A stretch of 48,687 nt of DNA, taken from Xanthobacteraceae bacterium (lineage in GTDB: Bacteria; Pseudomonadota; Alphaproteobacteria; Rhizobiales; Xanthobacteraceae). A model generated the notes under the pieces. The model saw nothing but the letters and a program-made list of their open reading frames with translations. It was not told the DNA's origin and ran no database searches. The stretch lies in contig JAFAXD010000105.1 in the NCBI GenBank assembly GCA_019241285.1, forward strand, positions 1-48,687. Reading direction: 5' to 3'. Positions 1-7,902 of this stretch are shown here, in pieces (the first letter of the stretch is position 1; every line of letters starts with the position of its first letter). Made by a program: the position numbers and the translations under genes.

Positions 1-222
1 ACGCGGGCCGAGCAGGTGGCACGTCAGATGATCACCTACGATCGGCCGATGACTGTCGATGAAATCGTCGGAAAAATCGAAGCCGTCACTGTCGAGAGCG
101 TCCGAGAGGCCGGGCGCGCTCTGGTGCGACGCAGCCGACCGGCCGTCGCTGTGCTGGGGCCGGGTACCGGCCTTGAAAGCGCCGCAGCGATTGCTGAAAG
201 TCTTGCTCGCCGCACCGCATGA
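1..222 (+). CDS. M16 family (insulinase-like) metallopeptidase, C-terminal end only
   Basis: The reading frame is open from the first base and ends at TGA 220-222, so only about 73 C-terminal residues are present. The segment reads like the last helices and strand of an alphaproteobacterial M16 zinc peptidase (processing-peptidase-like): a helical part with 'RQMITYDRPMT' and 'VTVESVREAGRAL', then the closing strand 'PAVAVLGPG'. The HxxEH zinc motif lies outside the window, so catalytic status cannot be judged. Family membership is inferred from this tail only. Confidence 0.65.
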   Translation, partial: TRAEQVARQMITYDRPMTVDEIVGKIEAVTVESVREAGRALVRRSRPAVAVLGPGTGLESAAAIAESLARRTA

Positions 223-304
223 GGTTGTACAAGCCCGATTTCGAAAGCATCTGATCCCAGGTCTGCTCAATCCCGGCGCGGCAGCGAGTTCCCATACCAT
301 CGCC

Positions 305-895
305 ATGGCGTTCTTCCGTTCCGTCACGTCCGACCAACCCCCCGTCATCGAAGGCGACGGTGTGATCCTGCGTGTTCCGGATCTCAGCGACTACGCGGAA
401 TGGGCGGGTCTACGCGAGCAAAGCCGCGACTTTCTCACGCCATGGGAACCGGTGTGGCCGGTCGACGACCTGACCCGTGGCGCATTTCGACGGCGTATCA
501 AGCGTTACCTCGAGGATCAGAATAGCGACCTGTCTTATACTTTTTTCGTGTTCCGCAAACAGGATGACATCCTGGTCGGCGGACTGACCATCGCCAATGT
601 CCGTCGTGGTGTGGCCCAAGCGGGAAGTCTCGGATACTGGATGGGTGAGCCCTTTGCCCGGCGCGGCCACATGACAGCGGCGGTGCGCGCGGTGGCGCCG
701 TTTGCGTTCGGGGCCCTGGGCTTACATCGGGTCGAGGCGGCTTGCATCCCGACCAACATCGCGTCGACCAAGCTCCTGCAGAAATGTGGGTTTGTGCGCG
801 AGGGGCTGGCGCGGGAATACCTCTGCATCAACGGTAAATGGCAGGACCACCTGCTCTTCGCGCGTTTGCGCGATGACGCTCTACCGTCGAATTGA
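305..895 (+). CDS. GNAT family N-acetyltransferase, RimJ/RimL type
   Basis: Predicted 196-residue GCN5-related acetyltransferase of the RimJ/RimL branch, which acetylates protein N-termini or small amines with acetyl-CoA. Visible hallmarks: an N-terminal strand 'GVILRVPDLSDY', a 'LGYWMGEPFARRGHMTAA' segment matching the acetyl-CoA pyrophosphate loop (Q/RxxGxG/A), and the late 'ASTKLLQKCGFVREG' motif typical of RimJ/L. The frame stays open upstream to 59, but that part overlaps the preceding peptidase gene and is compositionally unlike the family, so ATG 305 is chosen. The substrate cannot be read from the sequence. Confidence 0.88.
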   Translation: MAFFRSVTSDQPPVIEGDGVILRVPDLSDYAEWAGLREQSRDFLTPWEPVWPVDDLTRGAFRRRIKRYLEDQNSDLSYTFFVFRKQDDILVGGLTIANVRRGVAQAGSLGYWMGEPFARRGHMTAAVRAVAPFAFGALGLHRVEAACIPTNIASTKLLQKCGFVREGLAREYLCINGKWQDHLLFARLRDDALPSN

Positions 896-949
896 CGCCA
901 TTGTTTTCCTTGAGGTTTACCCGCCAACTCGGGGCGGATTGGGGATTCT

Positions 950-1873
950 ATGGGCGATCAACGGGACGGCCTACGTCGCAGGCGGCACTGGTTAGTCGCA
1001 CCTGTGGTTGCGATTTCGATCACGTCGGGAATTGAGCTGGCGCAGGCCCAAGATCCATCCATTCTCGACAAAGCGGGCGATTTCCTCAAAAACTTGGTCC
1101 CTGGCCAGTCGCAGGGTGCGCAACAGCCGGCTCAAGGGCAAACGCCAACGCAGCAAGCGCCGGCTCAGCCGCCAGCAGCCCAGCAAACTCCAGCCCAAGC
1201 TCCGGCCGGGGCGGCGGATGCTCCGGCCGCTCAACCGGCGCCCGCAGCGACTCCGACCGCCAAGAAACAGCCCTCGATCACGGAGCGCGTGGGGGATTTC
1301 TTCAAGCGGCTTGTTCCGGGCGGGACTGATGAACACGCTCCGCCCCTGCAGGCTGGTCGTACCCCGAAGAATGAAACAGAGGCGAACGAAGAGTTCGATT
1401 GCCCGCTACTCGACATCCGCGAGGGAGCCTCAACCCTGATGGTGCAAGGGCCGGGCGAGCCGAACCCGCTGTCGTTACGCTATCAAGCGTCGTTCGTACG
1501 CGCGGCCCGCGAGTGCATCGTCAAAGGCAAGGATGTCACGATCAAAGTCGGTGTTCAGGGGAGAGTGATCCTCGGCCCGGCTGGGGGCGCCGGGCAGCTC
1601 ACGATTCCCTTGCGCTATGCACTGGTGCACGAGGAATTGGGGCAAACGCGCATGATCTGGTCGAAGCTCTACGTGTTGCCCGTGACGATCCAGGGCCAGC
1701 AGCCGAACGTACCGTTCGAGCACGTCGAAGACGACATGACGGTGCCCATTCCCAAGCCGTCGGAGCTTGAAAATTACATCGTCTACATCGGGTTTGACCC
1801 CAACGGGCTGCCGCAAGAGCACGCGAAAAAAGCGCCACCGCCCAAAGCAAAGCCTAAGAAGCCCGCGCAATAA
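950..1873 (+). CDS. secreted protein with Pro/Ala/Gln-rich linker, function unknown
   Basis: 307 residues. The N-terminus has a basic patch (RRRR) and a hydrophobic stretch ending in AQA, consistent with a Sec signal peptide. The mature region starts with a helix 'KAGDFLKNLVPG', then about 60 residues of Pro/Ala/Gln low complexity, then a near copy of that helix ('VGDFFKRLVPGG'), followed by a folded, largely beta domain of about 160 residues and a Lys/Pro-rich tail. It sits alone between the acetyltransferase and the convergent F0 operon. It resembles conserved hypothetical rhizobial proteins; I recognise no named domain. Confidence 0.75.
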   Translation: MGDQRDGLRRRRHWLVAPVVAISITSGIELAQAQDPSILDKAGDFLKNLVPGQSQGAQQPAQGQTPTQQAPAQPPAAQQTPAQAPAGAADAPAAQPAPAATPTAKKQPSITERVGDFFKRLVPGGTDEHAPPLQAGRTPKNETEANEEFDCPLLDIREGASTLMVQGPGEPNPLSLRYQASFVRAARECIVKGKDVTIKVGVQGRVILGPAGGAGQLTIPLRYALVHEELGQTRMIWSKLYVLPVTIQGQQPNVPFEHVEDDMTVPIPKPSELENYIVYIGFDPNGLPQEHAKKAPPPKAKPKKPAQ

Positions 1874-1903
1874 CACGGGCGGCTCTCCAGTCTGGGACGG
1901 GAC

Positions 1904-2398
1904 TTAATTCAGCTTTGTGCGGATGTCGCGAATGCCTTGGCCGATCAGATCGTCGGCGACCTGACCCCGTACCGTCTGTCCAAGAATTCGCTCCGACGCC
2001 GCGACTGCGGCTTCGGCAGCGGCGGCGCGCACCTCGGCAACAGCTTGGCTCTCTGCCTGGGTGATTTTCTGTTCGGCCATCTGGGTGCGGCGGCTGACAA
2101 ACTCTTGGGCGCTGGCTTTCGCCTCGCTGGCGACACGCTCGGCTTCGGCCTTCGCGCCCTCCAGGATCTCCTGCGCCTCGCGTTCCGCATCCCGGCGGCG
2201 CTTCTCGGCCTCGGTCAGAATTGACTGTGCCTCTTCGCGCATCTTGCGGGCGTCATCGAGCTCTGCGGCAATCCGCTTTGAGCGATCATCGAGGGCGCCG
2301 GCGACGGTGCGATGCACGCCGAGCCGCACAATGATCAGAACAAAAATGACGAATGCGATGGCGACCCAAAATTCGGCTTCATAAAACTGCTCGAGCAT
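1904..2398 (-). CDS. atpF: F0F1 ATP synthase subunit b
   Basis: 164-residue peripheral-stalk subunit of the F0 sector. One N-terminal membrane helix (about residues 8-28, 'FWVAIAFVIFVLIIVRLGV') is followed by a long charged amphipathic helix rich in Ala, Glu and Arg that forms the stator dimer. It is the last gene of the minus-strand atpI-atpB-atpE-b'-b operon, 23 bp after the b' gene. The length and architecture are normal. As is usual in alphaproteobacteria, the F1 genes are not in this locus. Confidence 0.96.
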   Translation of the reverse strand: MLEQFYEAEFWVAIAFVIFVLIIVRLGVHRTVAGALDDRSKRIAAELDDARKMREEAQSILTEAEKRRRDAEREAQEILEGAKAEAERVASEAKASAQEFVSRRTQMAEQKITQAESQAVAEVRAAAAEAAVAASERILGQTVRGQVADDLIGQGIRDIRTKLN

Positions 2399-2421
2399 AT
2401 CGCGGTTCCCTAACCGTCTTG

Positions 2422-2961
2422 TCAGCGCTTGAGCACGGCATCCACCGCCTCGGCAACCGCGTGCTCGGCGGGGGCAAGTCCCGTCAGCTTGCCAACGATG
2501 GCACCGGCTGCTTCGGACGCGATCCCGCGCACGCTGCTCATAGCGCGGGCCTTGGTGTCGGCGATCGTGCGCTCCGCCTCGGCGAGCTTGGTGTGAAGCG
2601 CCGCTTCAAGCTCTTTGCGCGCCTCCTCGGCTTCAGCGTTGAGCTTGGCTCGGGTCTCACCCGCCAGGGTCTGGGCGCGCGTGCGTGCCTCGGCGAGCGT
2701 CTTCTCATAAGCCTGCAATGCCGCTTCTGCATCAGCCTTTAGCTGAGCGGCAGCGCCGAGATCGCGATCCACGCTCTCGCGGCGCGCTGCCATGATCCCG
2801 GCAATCCTCGGCAGCGCGACCTTCGCCATAACCACGTAGAGCAGGACGAACGCGATGCCGAGCCAAAACAGCTGCGACGCGAAGGTGTCGCTCTCGAACG
2901 GAGGGAAAGATTTCGCGCCGCCCGAGGGAGCTTCCGTATGCGCGTTCGAGGTCTCAGCCAT
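2422..2961 (-). CDS. atpF2: F0F1 ATP synthase subunit b'
   Basis: 179 residues. A polar N-terminal extension of about 25 residues (Pro/Ser rich) precedes one membrane helix ('FWLGIAFVLLYVVMAKVAL') and a long coiled-coil-forming helix. The longer, polar N-terminus separates b' from b. In photosynthetic bacteria and alphaproteobacteria, b and b' form a heterodimeric stator. The stop codon lies just 3' of atpE (3 bp gap), so the genes are co-transcribed. Gene naming for b' varies (atpG, atpX, atpF2). Confidence 0.95.
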   Translation of the reverse strand: MAETSNAHTEAPSGGAKSFPPFESDTFASQLFWLGIAFVLLYVVMAKVALPRIAGIMAARRESVDRDLGAAAQLKADAEAALQAYEKTLAEARTRAQTLAGETRAKLNAEAEEARKELEAALHTKLAEAERTIADTKARAMSSVRGIASEAAGAIVGKLTGLAPAEHAVAEAVDAVLKR

Positions 2962-2964
2962 TGC

Positions 2965-3192
2965 TTACAGAACGAACAGCAGCAACAGGGCAATCAGCAG
3001 CGAGAAAATGCCGAATGCTTCCGAAAGGGCGAAGCCGAGGAACAGGTTGACGTTCTGGCCCGCGGCGGCTGACGGGTTGCGCAGCGCGCCGGTCAGAAAC
3101 TGGCCGAACACCGTAGCGACGCCGATGGCCGCGCCGCCCATGCCGATACAAGCCAAACCGGCGCCAAGATACTTGGCTGCAACTGGATCCAT
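2965..3192 (-). CDS. atpE: F0F1 ATP synthase subunit c (proteolipid ring)
   Basis: 75-residue hairpin of two membrane helices with the polar loop R38-N39-P40. The ion-carrying carboxylate is Glu58 in 'ALSEAFGIF'. The glycine-rich first helix (GxGxGxG-like, residues 10-24) is intact. There is no obvious Na+-type coordination pattern, so this is presumably a proton ring. A strong ribosome binding site (AAAGGAG) sits 6-7 nt before the ATG, in keeping with the high copy number of this subunit. Confidence 0.97.
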   Translation of the reverse strand: MDPVAAKYLGAGLACIGMGGAAIGVATVFGQFLTGALRNPSAAAGQNVNLFLGFALSEAFGIFSLLIALLLLFVL

Positions 3193-3236
3193 TTCGAGCT
3201 CCTTTCGAGTGTTGTTTTAACTGGATAGACCCGCCG

Positions 3237-4007
3237 CTAGTGCGCGGGATGGGGGTCATGCGAAGGGTGGATGGCGTCGTTGAGATAGATGCAGGTGAGG
3301 ATGGCGAACACGAACGCCTGCAGCGCAGCGACCAGAAACTCGAGCGCCGTGAGTGCCACGGTTAGCGCCAGCGGCGCGATCGCGCCGAGCCAACCGACAA
3401 ATCCCACGCCACCAAGCATGGCGATGAAGCCGGCGACGAGTTTGAGCGTGATATGCCCGGCCAACATGTTGGCGAACAGGCGGACGCTGTGTGAGATCGG
3501 GCGCGAAAAGAAGGACAGCAACTCGATCACGACGATCAGGGGGATCATGAACGTCGGTATACCCGAGGGGACAAACAGCTTGAGCCAAGCCAAACCGTTT
3601 TTCCAGAAGCCGTAGATGATGACCGTGAAAAACACGAGCAGCGCCAATGCCGCCGTGATGATCAGATGGCTCGTCACCGTGAACCCATACGGGATGAGGC
3701 CGATGAGATTTGCAAATAGGATGAACATGAAGAGCGAGAACACGAACGGGAAGAACTTCATCCCTTCGTCGCCCGTCACGTTGCGTAGCGTATTCGCCAT
3801 CAACTCGTAGGTCAGCTCGGCAACCGATTGCATGCGCGTCGGCACCAGCCGGCGGCTGCCGGTCGTGCCGAGCAACAGCAGCATGGTCAATCCCACCGAG
3901 ATCGCCATGAAGATCGCCGAATTGGTGAGGTGGATTTGCGCTGTGCCGATCTGGGTGATCGGAAACACATTATGAATTTCGAATTGATGGATGGGATCGA
4001 CTGCCAT
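3237..4007 (-). CDS. atpB: F0F1 ATP synthase subunit a
   Basis: 256-residue polytopic stator subunit that forms the two proton half-channels against the c ring. The essential arginine is R176 in 'SHSVRLFANMLAGH'. The usual 'NLIGLIPY' helix and a C-terminal 'QAFVFAILTCIYLNDAI' helix are present. The gene follows atpI (40 bp gap) and precedes atpE (44 bp gap) in the operon. Length and motifs are normal. Confidence 0.97.
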   Translation of the reverse strand: MAVDPIHQFEIHNVFPITQIGTAQIHLTNSAIFMAISVGLTMLLLLGTTGSRRLVPTRMQSVAELTYELMANTLRNVTGDEGMKFFPFVFSLFMFILFANLIGLIPYGFTVTSHLIITAALALLVFFTVIIYGFWKNGLAWLKLFVPSGIPTFMIPLIVVIELLSFFSRPISHSVRLFANMLAGHITLKLVAGFIAMLGGVGFVGWLGAIAPLALTVALTALEFLVAALQAFVFAILTCIYLNDAIHPSHDPHPAH

Positions 4008-4047
4008 TGGTCTTCCGTTTGTCCTCAGCGCTTCCGAGCAACACGGC

Positions 4048-4398
4048 TCATTTGCGCAAACGCCAGTCCCCTTTTGCCATCATTCCGACCGACCGCATCA
4101 TGTTGACAAGCCCGGCCACAAACCCGAGCAGCAGCAACACGATGAACCCGAACGGCTTGGTCCCGACAAAATGGTCGAGCAACCAGCCGAACACTCCTCC
4201 GACCAGCACTCCCGCAACCAGCTCGCTTGAGAGCCGCAAGCCTTGCCCGAGCGCCGACGAATCGGTCCGCCTGACGTCCTGTTGAGGAAGTCTCGTCGCG
4301 CGCTCGTCGCCGAACCGCTTGCCAAGACGCGACAGCCGAGCGGCTAACGCAGCCTCGTCGGACCGGTTTTCGCTTTCCTCGCGTGCATCGTCATCCAT
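4048..4398 (-). CDS. atpI: ATP synthase assembly/accessory protein AtpI
   Basis: 116 residues: an acidic N-terminal half (about 50 residues), then two membrane helices containing 'ELVAGVLVGGVFGWLLDHF' and 'FIVLLLLGFVAGLVNMMR'. This is the AtpI/AtpZ type (F0F1-ATPase subunit), which helps c-ring assembly in other bacteria and is usually the first gene of the F0 operon, as here. A good promoter lies about 50-80 bp upstream. Confidence 0.92.
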   Translation of the reverse strand: MDDDAREESENRSDEAALAARLSRLGKRFGDERATRLPQQDVRRTDSSALGQGLRLSSELVAGVLVGGVFGWLLDHFVGTKPFGFIVLLLLGFVAGLVNMMRSVGMMAKGDWRLRK

Positions 4399-4446
4399 GC
4401 CGCGCTCGCGGAGAAAACCCCGTCCGGCCCCCTCAAGGCCGCGCGG

Positions 4447-4475
4447 ACCATACTGAGTGGGCTATCCCAAGTCAA
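4447..4475 (-). promoter_or_regulatory. candidate sigma-70 promoter of the F0 ATP synthase operon
   Basis: Read on the minus strand: TTGACT (4470-4475), a 17-bp spacer, then TATGGT (4447-4452). It lies about 50 bp upstream of the atpI start codon and points into the operon. It is the best -35/-10 pair seen in this intergenic region. Confidence 0.55.
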
Positions 4476-4577
4476 CAATCGGCCGCATTTGCGAGATGTG
4501 GCAAAATGCGCGTAAAATCAGAGGGTTCTTGCATTCCGGCGGCCGGTCAGGCTGTTCGGACAAACACGAGGTGCGCC

Positions 4578-5021
4578 ATGCGGGTCATGATCGTCGCTTT
4601 TGTCCTTGGCATCTGCGCTCTTCCGGCAGCGGCTCAATCGCCGGAGCCCGACGACAAGCGCTTCACCTTGCACAAGGTCGATGACGGCTACCTTCGACTC
4701 GACGGGCGCAGCGGCGCCGTTTCCCTATGTACGCGGCCGGATAGCGGCTGGGTTTGCCGCGCCGTGCCGGACGAGCGCTCAGCCCTGGAAAGCGAAATTG
4801 GGCGCCTCGCTGCCGAAAATGCGGAGCTCAAGCGCACCTTGCTCGATCGCGGCGGATCGTTGCCGGGCCTGCCGCCCCGTCCGCCCGCCGATGTCGGCGT
4901 CGGAAGCGCCGCGCCGACTGAGTCCGACGTGGATCGCGTGGTAGCGCTTGCCGGGAGACTCTGGCGCCGCACGCTGGACGTCGTCGGCAGCATCAAGCGC
5001 GAGCTGGCGGATAAGCTTTAA
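4578..5021 (+). CDS. secreted coiled-coil protein, function unknown
   Basis: 147 residues from ATG 4578, chosen because the signal peptide starts there ('MIVAFVLGICALPAAAQS'); the frame is open further upstream but without signal-like or family-like sequence. The mature part has a short domain with two cysteines ('VSLCTRPDSGWVCRAVPD'), a heptad-like helix ('LESEIGRLAAENAELKRTL'), a Pro/Gly linker and a C-terminal helix. It resembles small periplasmic proteins of rhizobia; no function is assigned. It runs convergently toward the small membrane protein at 5040-5318. Confidence 0.7.
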   Translation: MRVMIVAFVLGICALPAAAQSPEPDDKRFTLHKVDDGYLRLDGRSGAVSLCTRPDSGWVCRAVPDERSALESEIGRLAAENAELKRTLLDRGGSLPGLPPRPPADVGVGSAAPTESDVDRVVALAGRLWRRTLDVVGSIKRELADKL

Positions 5022-5039
5022 GAAGAGCGTCGCGCGCGC

Positions 5040-5318
5040 CTATCTGTCGGGTTTACAGATCGTGCGGGCCGCGAGATAGAGCGCGCCCGCGAACAAGACA
5101 ACAAGACCGGGCGCTACGAGAATTGTGCTCAGCGGCAAATCCAGTTCCGGCAGAACGATCCTGTCGAACGGTTTGATGAGCACGTGGACGACGAAGAAAT
5201 AGGCAACCCATGCGCCCAGTAGGAGCAGAATTCCGGGCTTGAGTCGTTCAAGCTCGCGGTGCCGCTCCGAATCCAGCACCATCGAGAGCGTCCGCACGCG
5301 CTTGCGTCGTGTTGCCAT
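5040..5318 (-). CDS. small two-helix membrane protein, function unknown
   Basis: 92 residues from the ATG at 5318, preceded by AGAAGG about 8 nt upstream. An in-frame ATG at 5363 lacks usable spacing to a ribosome binding site. A basic N-terminus (ATRRKRVR) is followed by two hydrophobic helices ('ILLLLGAWVAYFFVVHVLI' and 'STILVAPGLVVLFAGALYLA') and a short basic tail. No family is recognised. It shares its upstream region with the response regulator gene, which is divergent. Confidence 0.65.
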   Translation of the reverse strand: MATRRKRVRTLSMVLDSERHRELERLKPGILLLLGAWVAYFFVVHVLIKPFDRIVLPELDLPLSTILVAPGLVVLFAGALYLAARTICKPDR

Positions 5319-5480
5319 GGCCAAGCCCTTCTTTGATGAATTCGGCCGCTCAACTTGCGGCATCCTTCGTTGCGCCCATCAATGCAGGTCACGTGCCAGC
5401 TGTGGGCGGACCGCGGGGCCGCTAGCTAAGCGCTGGGTCGGATATGGCAGCATCGCATCGCTGGACCGCTCTTTTCCGAT

Positions 5481-5502
5481 GACCTTGCGCTAGCGCAAGG
5501 TC
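5481..5502. repeat. 22-bp perfect palindrome, possible operator
   Basis: A gap-free palindrome with arms GACCTTGCGCT / AGCGCAAGGTC, centred between 5491 and 5492. It lies 86 bp upstream of the response regulator start (5589) and about 160 bp upstream of the divergent membrane-protein gene. Having no loop, it is poorly suited to be a terminator and suits a dimeric DNA-binding protein. The binding factor is unknown. Confidence 0.5.
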
Positions 5503-5588
5503 GGTCGGACAATGACACCGATGATGATAAGGACTTACTCGCGAGCCTGAGTCTCGCGTACGGGCAGGAAGCGCTGGGCAGGGACAAA

Positions 5589-6272
5589 GTGACGGACCGC
5601 TATTGTTTCGTCATCGCCGATGACCACCCGCTGTTTCGCGGCGCATTGCGGGCCGCTCTGACGGGTCCATACGCCAGCGCTGAAATTGCCGAGGCGGGCT
5701 CTTTCGACGAGGTATCCGCCATTCTCGATCGGATGAGCGACGTCGATCTCGTATTGCTCGATCTGGCGATGCCGGGTGTGCGCGGATTTTCCGGGCTGAT
5801 GTATCTGCGCGCTCAATATCCAAACGTGCCCGTGGTGGTGGTTTCCGGCAGTGACGATCCGGCGGTGATCCAGCGCTGCATGGATTTCGGCGCCTCGGGT
5901 TTCATTCCCAAGACGCTTGCCGTGGAGGACATGCGTGACGCCATTGCCGCGGTGTTGGCGGGCGGCGTCTGGACACCGGCCGATGTTGACCCTAGTGCCT
6001 CGGCGGATGCCGAAACTGCGGCCGTGCTTGCGCGCCTGGCGACGCTGACCCCGCAACAGGTGCGGGTGTTGATGATGTTGTCCGAGGGGCTGCTCAACAA
6101 ACAGATTGCTTACGAGCTTGGCGTCTCGGAGGCGACAGTGAAGGCCCACGTTTCCGCGATTCTGCAGAAGCTCGGCGTGGAGAGCCGTACTCAGGCCGTG
6201 ATTGCTGCTGGCAAGATCGCCATGGGACACATCACTGAAGACAGACGCCAGCCGACAGAGGACAGAAAATGA
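5589..6272 (+). CDS. NarL/FixJ-type response regulator, CrbR-like
   Basis: 227 residues, GTG start. The N-terminal receiver domain has the acidic pair D11-D12, phospho-acceptor D58 ('LVLLDLAMPG') and the conserved Lys in 'GFIPKTL'. The C-terminal LuxR/GerE helix-turn-helix reads 'LTPQQVRVLMMLSEGLLNKQ' and continues through 'VSEATVKAHVSAILQKLGV'. This close 'NKxIAxELxVSExTVKAH' form matches the CrbR/AgmR type that pairs with transporter-like histidine kinases of the CrbS type, which control acetate metabolism in Vibrio and Pseudomonas. Such a kinase lies at 11569-15078, so pairing is plausible but inferred. Confidence 0.88.
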   Translation: MTDRYCFVIADDHPLFRGALRAALTGPYASAEIAEAGSFDEVSAILDRMSDVDLVLLDLAMPGVRGFSGLMYLRAQYPNVPVVVVSGSDDPAVIQRCMDFGASGFIPKTLAVEDMRDAIAAVLAGGVWTPADVDPSASADAETAAVLARLATLTPQQVRVLMMLSEGLLNKQIAYELGVSEATVKAHVSAILQKLGVESRTQAVIAAGKIAMGHITEDRRQPTEDRK

Positions 6273-6300
6273 CCCGTTTGTCCTCGCTGCTCGGTCGTCC

Positions 6301-6993
6301 TTACTCTGCGGCGACCTGAGCCGGCGACACGAACTGTGACACCCATTTGTTGCGCCGGTGCAGGTTCGCGCGATACATGGCCTCAAATGCGTCCTGCTCG
6401 AAAGAGTGCGTCGAGGGCCGGGTCAGCAAGGCTTCGCTCCAGGCCTTGAGTCGCGGGAACCGCTCGATCAAGCCCAGCGGCTTAACGCGATCGAGGAAAT
6501 AGTAGCGCTGCAGGAACGGTGCGTAGGCTGCGTCGACCAGCGCGTATTTGGATCCGTTGAAAAAGGGGCCGCTACCCTGCTTGGCCAGGGCCTGCTCCAG
6601 GCGCTCGAAGACAACCGGGATCTTCTCTTTGGCCTTCAGGTAGTCCGTCTCGGTGTCGGCGTAGGCCGTTGAGGTTACTCCTTCGGCAAAGGTCGGCACG
6701 TAATCGGTCCAGGCGCGGTTAATTGCGCGTTCGACCGGATCGTCCGGGTGCAAGCGGGGCGCGATCGTTTCGTCGAGATATTCGGCAATGGCATTGGATT
6801 CGAACAGGGACACGGTGTCGTCGATCCGCAGCACCGGTACCTTTTTGTGCGGTGAGATCGCCAGAAACCAATCAGGCCGGTTGTCCGGTTCGATGTGGCG
6901 AAACTCGAAATCGATCGCCTTCTCACGCAGCACGATCGCGGCGCGTTGCACCCAGGGGCACGTCTTGAAGCTCACCAGCAGATAGCGGGGCAT
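6301..6993 (-). CDS. glutathione S-transferase family protein
   Basis: 230 residues from ATG 6993. The thioredoxin-like N-terminal domain begins 'RYLLVSFKTCPWVQRA' with a CPW(V) motif, has the cis-Pro strand 'KKVPVLRIDD' and the glutathione gamma-glutamyl site 'LFESNAIAEYLDE'. A helical C-terminal domain follows with 'ALVDAAYAPFLQRYYFL'. The Cys-containing active site (TCPW) suggests an omega/beta-like thiol transferase rather than a Ser/Tyr conjugating enzyme. In-frame ATGs further upstream precede the fold and are less likely starts. Confidence 0.87.
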   Translation of the reverse strand: MPRYLLVSFKTCPWVQRAAIVLREKAIDFEFRHIEPDNRPDWFLAISPHKKVPVLRIDDTVSLFESNAIAEYLDETIAPRLHPDDPVERAINRAWTDYVPTFAEGVTSTAYADTETDYLKAKEKIPVVFERLEQALAKQGSGPFFNGSKYALVDAAYAPFLQRYYFLDRVKPLGLIERFPRLKAWSEALLTRPSTHSFEQDAFEAMYRANLHRRNKWVSQFVSPAQVAAE

Positions 6994-7081
6994 GGCGTTC
7001 TCACCGTCGTAAACGGAATGATCCATCCTGCCACAGCGGAAGGCGGAGCCAAAATGCGTTTTGTGCATGGATGGGTGCAAC

Positions 7082-7177
7082 GAAAAACCGCCGGGCGAGC
7101 AGACTCGCCCGGCGGTACTTGAGTCTGCAGGGACCCTTGGGGGGGCGGGGGAAGGATGGTCCCTGCCGTTGGTTGTT
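7082..7177 (-). ncRNA. candidate small RNA with C-rich anti-Shine-Dalgarno-like loop
   Basis: Minus-strand transcript of about 96 nt inferred from three linked signals: a -35/-10 pair just upstream, a first hairpin with a 9-bp stem (arms 7127-7135 and 7158-7166) enclosing a 22-nt loop made almost only of C (CCTTCCCCCGCCCCCCC), and a strong intrinsic terminator at its 3' end. No credible reading frame fits. C-rich loops complementary to ribosome binding sites are a feature of several rhizobial trans-acting small RNAs. It could instead be a leader of the glutathione transferase gene, which starts about 90 nt downstream of the terminator. Confidence 0.45.
7083..7116 (-). terminator. rho-independent terminator of the small RNA candidate
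   Basis: A perfect 13-bp stem (7087-7099 with 7104-7116) closes a 4-nt loop and is followed on the minus strand by TTTTT (7083-7087). There is no T-run on the plus-strand side, so the direction is clear. Confidence 0.75.
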
Positions 7178-7183
7178 GGCCAA

Positions 7184-7211
7184 CAAATAAGTCGGTTGGT
7201 TCCGGGTTCAA
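7184..7211 (-). promoter_or_regulatory. candidate promoter of the small RNA
   Basis: Minus strand: TTGAAC (7206-7211), a 16-bp spacer, TATTTG (7184-7189). The predicted start point is near 7177. The -10 box is imperfect, so this is a moderate call that gains weight from the hairpin and terminator placed directly downstream. Confidence 0.4.
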
Positions 7212-7459
7212 GAATACCTGCGACAAAGCGCCATCACCGACCTAACCCCGATCACGCGAGTGTGTTTGCTTTGCCTGCCATAGACCTCGTTGCGCAGCAC
7301 GTTCGCGGGGCTGACACTCAAGCGATGGTCCGGAACTTCCGCGCTCTTCTCGGGATTGCCGGCATGCTGGCATTTAGCCGCTGCGCCGGATGACCGCGCG
7401 GGTCGGGCTGAGCTTGCATGGTCACCTCGGCGTCAAGCCAAGGTCAAGGAGATCTACTC

Positions 7460-7879
7460 ATGTGCGATTACAGCATGCAGCATGTCGCCTCGCGCCCGGC
7501 CAAGGTGGGTGACGTGTTGATGACGACCAGATTTGCCGAGGGTCTGACCGGCGGATTCTCTGCAGTCGGCGAGCCTGATATCGCGGTATGCGTGCTGCCG
7601 GGCACCGAGTTGGCATTTGAACGGGAGATCGAGCGCTATGCGGCACTCCCGCTGTTTCGGCCACGCAAGCTCGGGGCCCAAGTGGCGCGGTTTCGCCGCG
7701 TTCACAAAGCTATCCCGAGCGTGCACCACGATGCGCTGGAGCTGCCGGGCGGCAAAACCGTATTGCTGACCAATTTGCGGCCGGGTCAGCGCGCAAGGGT
7801 CCTGCAGTTGCCGGCTGGGTCCACTGCGCAGGTAGGTGCCAACGACAGCGCGGATCACGCGTTCGCGGCTGAGGTCTGA
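7460..7879 (+). CDS. conserved rhizobial-type protein, function unknown
   Basis: 139 residues beginning 'MCDYSMQHVASRPAKVGD'. AAGGAGA (7445-7451) lies 8 nt before ATG 7460 and decides the start. I recognise this N-terminus as a type common among short hypothetical proteins of Bradyrhizobium-like bacteria. The sequence is soluble, with two cysteines (C2, and one in 'DIAVCVLPG'), a histidine pair 'SVHHDALEL' and beta-rich segments such as 'KTVLLTNLRPGQRARVLQLP'. It has no signal peptide. Function unknown. Confidence 0.75.
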   Translation: MCDYSMQHVASRPAKVGDVLMTTRFAEGLTGGFSAVGEPDIAVCVLPGTELAFEREIERYAALPLFRPRKLGAQVARFRRVHKAIPSVHHDALELPGGKTVLLTNLRPGQRARVLQLPAGSTAQVGANDSADHAFAAEV

Positions 7880-7902
7880 GGTAGGTCCGCTCGCGCTGGC
7901 TC

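Noticed and set aside
5535-6386. Open frame of 283 codons on the minus strand
   Set aside because: Antisense to the response regulator, which has all receiver and LuxR-HTH motifs.
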